Of a stretch of DNA of 64,000 bases, positions 61,176 to 64,000 are shown one piece after another (the stretch's first letter is position 1; each line of letters begins with the position of its first letter). The DNA is from PALSA-894 sp963828625 (GTDB lineage Bacteria; Pseudomonadota; Alphaproteobacteria; Rhizobiales; Xanthobacteraceae): contig CAWHEX010000005.1 in NCBI GenBank assembly GCA_963828625.1, positions 62,001 to 126,000 of the forward strand. Direction: 5' to 3'. The notes under the pieces are model-generated. The model was not told the DNA's origin. It saw only the letters and a program-made list of their open reading frames with translations, and searched no databases. Made by a program: the position numbers and the translations under genes.

Positions 61176-62078
61176 TTGCGTGCAACGATGAAAGCGGTCC
61201 TGCTCGTTCTCGTCGCGCTTGCATTCGCGGCGCCGCCGGTCGGCACCGCGCAGGCGGTCGCGCGGGCGAACCGCGTCGCCGTCAGCTACGTGCCGCCGAA
61301 AAATCCCCTCCATCAGGCGATCTTCGAACGGCTGCGGGCGGTCCGCTTCCTCGAAAGACTGAAGACGTTTCTCAGCCCGTTCCGTTTGCCCCGCACCTTG
61401 CAGGTCAAGCTCGCCGGCTGCGACGGCGATGCCAACGCCTGGTACGAGGATGACGTCATCACGATCTGCTACGAATACATCGACGAGATCTGGAAGAACG
61501 CGCCCGAGCAGGTGACCGAAGCGGGCGTCGCGCCGATCGACGCGCTGGTCGGGCCGATCTTCGACACCTGCCTGCACGAGTTCGGGCACGCGCTGTTCGA
61601 GATGCTGAAGATCCCGGTGTTCGGGCGCGAGGAGGACGCGGCCGATCAGGTGGCGGCATACATCACGCTCCAGCTCGGCAAGGCCGAGGCACGCCGGCTG
61701 ATCGGCGGCACCGCCAACGCCTACATGACCGAGGCGAAGGCCGCGGCCGGCGCGCTGACGCTGCAGCAATACGCCAACGTCCACGGCACGCCGGCGCAAC
61801 GCTTCTTCAACCTGCTGTGCATCGCCTACGGCGCCGATCCCAAGCTGTTCGGCGACCTCACCGCGAAGGGATACCTGCCGGCGGAGCGCGCCGAGGGCTG
61901 CGAGGACGAATACAAGCAGGCGGCGTTTGCGTATCAGACGCTGATCGGGCCGCACGTCGACCCGAAGCGCACCAAGAAGGTGCTGGACAAGATCTGGCTG
62001 CCGGAAGCGACAAGCCCGGTGCACCGCCGCGGCGGGCCGAAGCCCGCAACGCCGCCGCAGTCGACACCGCCGCAGTAA
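61176..62078 (+). CDS. DUF4344 secreted metallopeptidase
   Basis: 300 residues from TTG 61176, with GAGGA 8 bases upstream; ATG 61188 is an alternative. Signal ATMKAVLLVLVALAFAAPPV. The zinc motif HEFGHALFEMLKIPVFGREE near residue 133 (HExxH with downstream Glu in EEDAADQVAAY) identifies it as DUF4344/M-type peptidase. Cysteines near TCLHE, GCDGD, LLCIAY and GCEDEY suggest disulfides. The tail is Pro/Thr-rich (PPQSTPPQ). Substrate unknown. Confidence 0.88.
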   Translation: MRATMKAVLLVLVALAFAAPPVGTAQAVARANRVAVSYVPPKNPLHQAIFERLRAVRFLERLKTFLSPFRLPRTLQVKLAGCDGDANAWYEDDVITICYEYIDEIWKNAPEQVTEAGVAPIDALVGPIFDTCLHEFGHALFEMLKIPVFGREEDAADQVAAYITLQLGKAEARRLIGGTANAYMTEAKAAAGALTLQQYANVHGTPAQRFFNLLCIAYGADPKLFGDLTAKGYLPAERAEGCEDEYKQAAFAYQTLIGPHVDPKRTKKVLDKIWLPEATSPVHRRGGPKPATPPQSTPPQ

Positions 62079-62199
62079 CGTGGGTCCGCGCCGCGTGCGC
62101 GCACGCGTCAAGTTCCACGCAATCGAACCCATCGCGGCGGCATGCGTTTCCTCCTGAAGAGCCGCGATTTTCGCGCGGTTCCCGCAAAGGAGGCCGACC

Positions 62200-62642
62200 A
62201 TGCAGGTGAAAGACGCGATGACGACGGACGTGGAACTCGCGAGCCCGAACCAGACGATCCGCCAGGCCGCGCTGCTGATGGGCAAGACCGACTGCGGCGC
62301 GCTCCCCGTCGCGGACAAGGACTCGCTCGTCGGCATGATCACCGACCGCGACATCGCGGTGCGCGCGGTCGCGGCCGGCAAGGGCCCGAAGACGCTGGTG
62401 AAGGAGATCATGAGCGCCGAGGTGCTCTACTGCTTCGACGATCAGACGCTCGAAGAGGTCGCCACAATCTCGGCGACGTGAAGGTGCGGCGTCTGCCGGT
62501 GATGAACCGCGAGAAGCGGCTCGTCGGAATCCTGTCGCTTGGCGACATGGCGCTGAAAGGCAACGGCGCCGATCCCGCGGGCGATGCGCTCAAGGCAATC
62601 TCGGAGCCCGGCGGCGAGCACAGCCAGAGCATCGCGCACTAG
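62200..62642 (+). CDS. CBS-pair protein (frameshifted)
   Basis: ATG 62200 (MQVKDAMTTDVELASPNQTI). First CBS: DCGALPVADKDSLVGMITDR, DIAVRAVAAGKGPKTLVK. After ATIS a base shift near 62468 leads to the second CBS: LPVMNREKRLVGILSLGDMA at 62500-62560, ending at 62642. About 147 residues. Such small CBS proteins sense adenylates; the target is unknown. Downstream about 120 bases are without recognised gene. Confidence 0.85.
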
Positions 62643-62771
62643 CCGTTGGAGCAGTGGTACGCCCGCTGGGGCCGGGACCATGAGGATGTCGCCTCGCTGC
62701 TGATGCTGATGGGCGCCGCGCAGCTGCTCATCAAAGCCGGCGCGTAAACCGCAGTCCCCACTTATCGGCTC

Positions 62772-62821
62772 ACTGACTAGTCAACTTGACTAGTCAGTGC
62801 TGACTCTTCGCTGACCAGTCA
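62772..62821. promoter_or_regulatory. Cluster of three TGACYAGTCA palindromes
   Basis: ACTGACTAGTCAA and TTGACTAGTCAGT form a perfect 27-base palindrome (62772-62798) with one central base. Inside are two TGACTAGTCA copies (62774-62783 and 62787-62796), and a third, TGACCAGTCA, is at 62812-62821. It lies between convergent genes, 16 bases before the stop of the periplasmic gene, so it might be a protein-binding site or a bidirectional terminator-like structure. Confidence 0.6.
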
Positions 62822-62836
62822 GCCGTGACGCCTGTC

Positions 62837-63463
62837 TCACATCGGCGGCGTGACGCCGCGGCCGACATTCACTGCCGGCGCCGTCATGGTGCCGTCCGCC
62901 TGCTTCTGCACCCCGAAAATGATGACCTGCGCGCCGGCCTTCAATTCGCTCCGCTCGCCCGGCTGAAAGGAGACGATCGCGGCGTCCGCCGGCACGATCA
63001 CCTTCTTCTCCTCGGTCTTGTCGGCCGACTTGTACTTCACCGTCAGCACCTGTCCGTCGACGCCCGCGGCCGTCGTCTCGACCGCCGCATTGGTCATGGT
63101 CGAGCCCGGCTGAAGGTCCCACGGCCTGTGCCCTTCGCCGGTGCCGCGCTGCGCCTCGGCGAAGATGTGGATCGCGATCGCCTTCTGGCTCCCGTCGGCC
63201 TGCGGCATCGCGGTGACGCCGATGTAGGAATTCGGCTTGATGTCGGCGAGCGAAGCCTTGACCAGGCTCGTCACGCGCACGTTGTCCGGCACGGTGATGG
63301 CCAGCGTCGCGCCGTCGCGCGCCTTGACGGTCAGGGTGTTGCCGTCGACTTTCTCGATCTGCCCGCGCACGCGCATCGGCGCCGGCTGTTGCGCCAGCGC
63401 GGTCCCGGCGAACGTCAGCACAAGGCCCGCGACCAAGGCGCGCCGCCAGTGGTGATGTGTCAT
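62837..63463 (-). CDS. Periplasmic metal/OB-type DUF5666-like protein
   Basis: 208 residues from ATG 63463 (MTHHHWRRALVAGLVLTFAG). The signal peptide ends ALAQQ. The rest, MRVRGQIEKVDGNTLTVKAR, VPDNVRVTSLVKASLADIKP, and VDGQVLTVKYKSADKTEEKK, repeats an OB/DUF5666-like beta module twice. The His-rich start is in the signal. Extracytoplasmic, of unknown role. An upstream longer frame is rejected. Confidence 0.7.
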   Translation of the reverse strand: MTHHHWRRALVAGLVLTFAGTALAQQPAPMRVRGQIEKVDGNTLTVKARDGATLAITVPDNVRVTSLVKASLADIKPNSYIGVTAMPQADGSQKAIAIHIFAEAQRGTGEGHRPWDLQPGSTMTNAAVETTAAGVDGQVLTVKYKSADKTEEKKVIVPADAAIVSFQPGERSELKAGAQVIIFGVQKQADGTMTAPAVNVGRGVTPPM

Positions 63464-63649
63464 TTGCGTCTTCTCCCTGCTCCGCCGTTTTCTGGCGCCG
63501 ATCTGATAACACCGGCCCGGTGGGCAAATTCCCAAAGGTGAAACTGACGGCAAACTTCGCGTTCCGATAGGGGCAAATTGCGCACTGGCATGGCGGCGAG
63601 GCCATGCTAGAAGAAAAGCAACCAAGAAACCGCGCCTCAGGGGGACTTC

Positions 63650-63712
63650 ATGTCGGGAACCGGACGGATTCAGCGCTTCCTTGCGGGCCGCGCAGGCGCG
63701 CCGCGGGCTTGA
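63650..63712 (+). other. Short leader ORF ahead of livH (20 codons)
   Basis: ATG 63650 behind GGGGGAC encodes MSGTGRIQRFLAGRAGAPRA and stops at 63712, 22 bases before livH. It has a good ribosome-binding site but no known sequence. Could be a leader or noise. Confidence 0.25.
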
Positions 63713-63734
63713 GGCCAGGGATCGGTCCCCGGGC

Positions 63735-64000
63735 ATGGATTTTCCAGTCGAACTCCTGATCAACGCCATCATCGCGGGCGTGCTGCTGGGTGGCTTCTAC
63801 GTGGCCGTGACGGTCGGCATTTCGATCTCGTTCGGCATGCTGGACATCGTCAACATCGCGCACCCGGCGTTCATCATCCTGGGCTGCTATCTCGCCTACA
63901 TCATCAACCAGAGTTTCGGCATCGACCCGATCCTAGTCGGGCTGCTGATGCTGCCGGTGTTCTACGCGCTCGGCGCGGCGGTCTATCAGGTCTATTACCT
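63735..64000 (+). CDS. livH: Branched-chain amino acid ABC transporter permease LivH (partial)
   Basis: ATG 63735 (MDFPVELLINAIIAGVLLGG). The first 88 residues are typical of LivH permeases: helix 1, then FYVAVTVGISISFGMLDIVN and IAHPAFIILGCYLAYIINQS. It is cut by the right end of the window. LivM, LivG and LivF would be expected beyond. The 270-base upstream gap probably carries its promoter. Confidence 0.9.
   Translation, partial: MDFPVELLINAIIAGVLLGGFYVAVTVGISISFGMLDIVNIAHPAFIILGCYLAYIINQSFGIDPILVGLLMLPVFYALGAAVYQVYY

Noticed and set aside
62646..62747. A 33-codon tail frame after the CBS gene (ending QLLIKAGA)
   Set aside because: It follows the CBS stop in the same phase, but has no own start and no known likeness. 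It may be a relic, not a separate gene.
1..64000. CRISPR array, tRNA or rRNA genes
   Set aside because: No regularly spaced direct repeats and no tRNA T-arm pattern or rRNA stretch was found while reading.

Overview
The window reads as a GC-rich chromosomal segment of an alphaproteobacterium, most likely order Hyphomicrobiales near Bradyrhizobiaceae/Xanthobacteraceae. This is an inference from what is seen: a cytochrome b/c1 polyprotein of the fbcH type, Omp25/31-like porins, the order uvrC-pgsA-moaD-moaE, L25 with a long Ala-rich tail next to pth and ychF, and short palindromic intergenic repeats of the ATGCCC...GGGCAT kind. No rRNA, tRNA or CRISPR array was recognised.

Layout. 0-3.4 kb: a minus-strand surface-glycan cluster (NeuD-like acetyltransferase, FemAB/GNAT-like protein, DegT aminotransferase, glycosyltransferase cut by the left edge). 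3.5-17.9 kb: housekeeping genes (ychF, pth, rplY, a UbiK-like gene, lgt, midA-like, pgeF, prs, proC), a TetR regulator, a MarR - response regulator - sensor kinase block, and ilvE divergent from marR. 17.9-24.2 kb: ApbE and a NosR-like flavoprotein without nosZ, a Bug-type binding protein, a beta-propeller protein, moaE/moaD and pgsA. 24.3-34.1 kb: uvrC (with an in-frame palindromic repeat), a 2OG oxygenase, an FAD oxidoreductase, an SDR, two outer-membrane barrels, GST, a cold-shock protein, rlmJ and RNase T2.

34.19-38.50 kb is the most interesting region. It is a 4,314-bp IS1595-type transposon with 30-bp imperfect terminal inverted repeats and a perfect 8-bp target duplication (TTAACGCC). 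Besides a broken transposase it carries a HipA-like kinase, a DUF3037 protein, a 57-aa protein, a GNAT-like ORF, a 68-aa ORF and a coiled-coil/winged-helix-like ORF. The kinase and DUF3037 genes are intact and adjacent, and look like the cargo module.

38.6-50.2 kb: small secreted proteins, apt, cupin, mtnP, fbcH, petA, trmL, hemF, a TauE/SafE transporter, a DM13 protein, a globin, cca and DUF6111. Many conserved genes at 40-47 kb are broken by one-base shifts, and in an essential-gene region this points to consensus sequence errors rather than real pseudogenes. 50.2-52.6 kb: an islet with a repeat-rich spacer, a HigB/HigA-type toxin-antitoxin pair with an upstream palindrome, and an IS3 remnant. 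52.7-64 kb: small secreted and stress proteins (a YciF-like protein with a histone-like tail), a CinA-type deamidase, DUF763, a hybrid sensor kinase, two tandem alpha-hydroxy-acid oxidases, a DUF4344 metallopeptidase, a CBS protein, a triple palindrome, a periplasmic protein, and the start of a branched-chain amino acid permease at the right edge.
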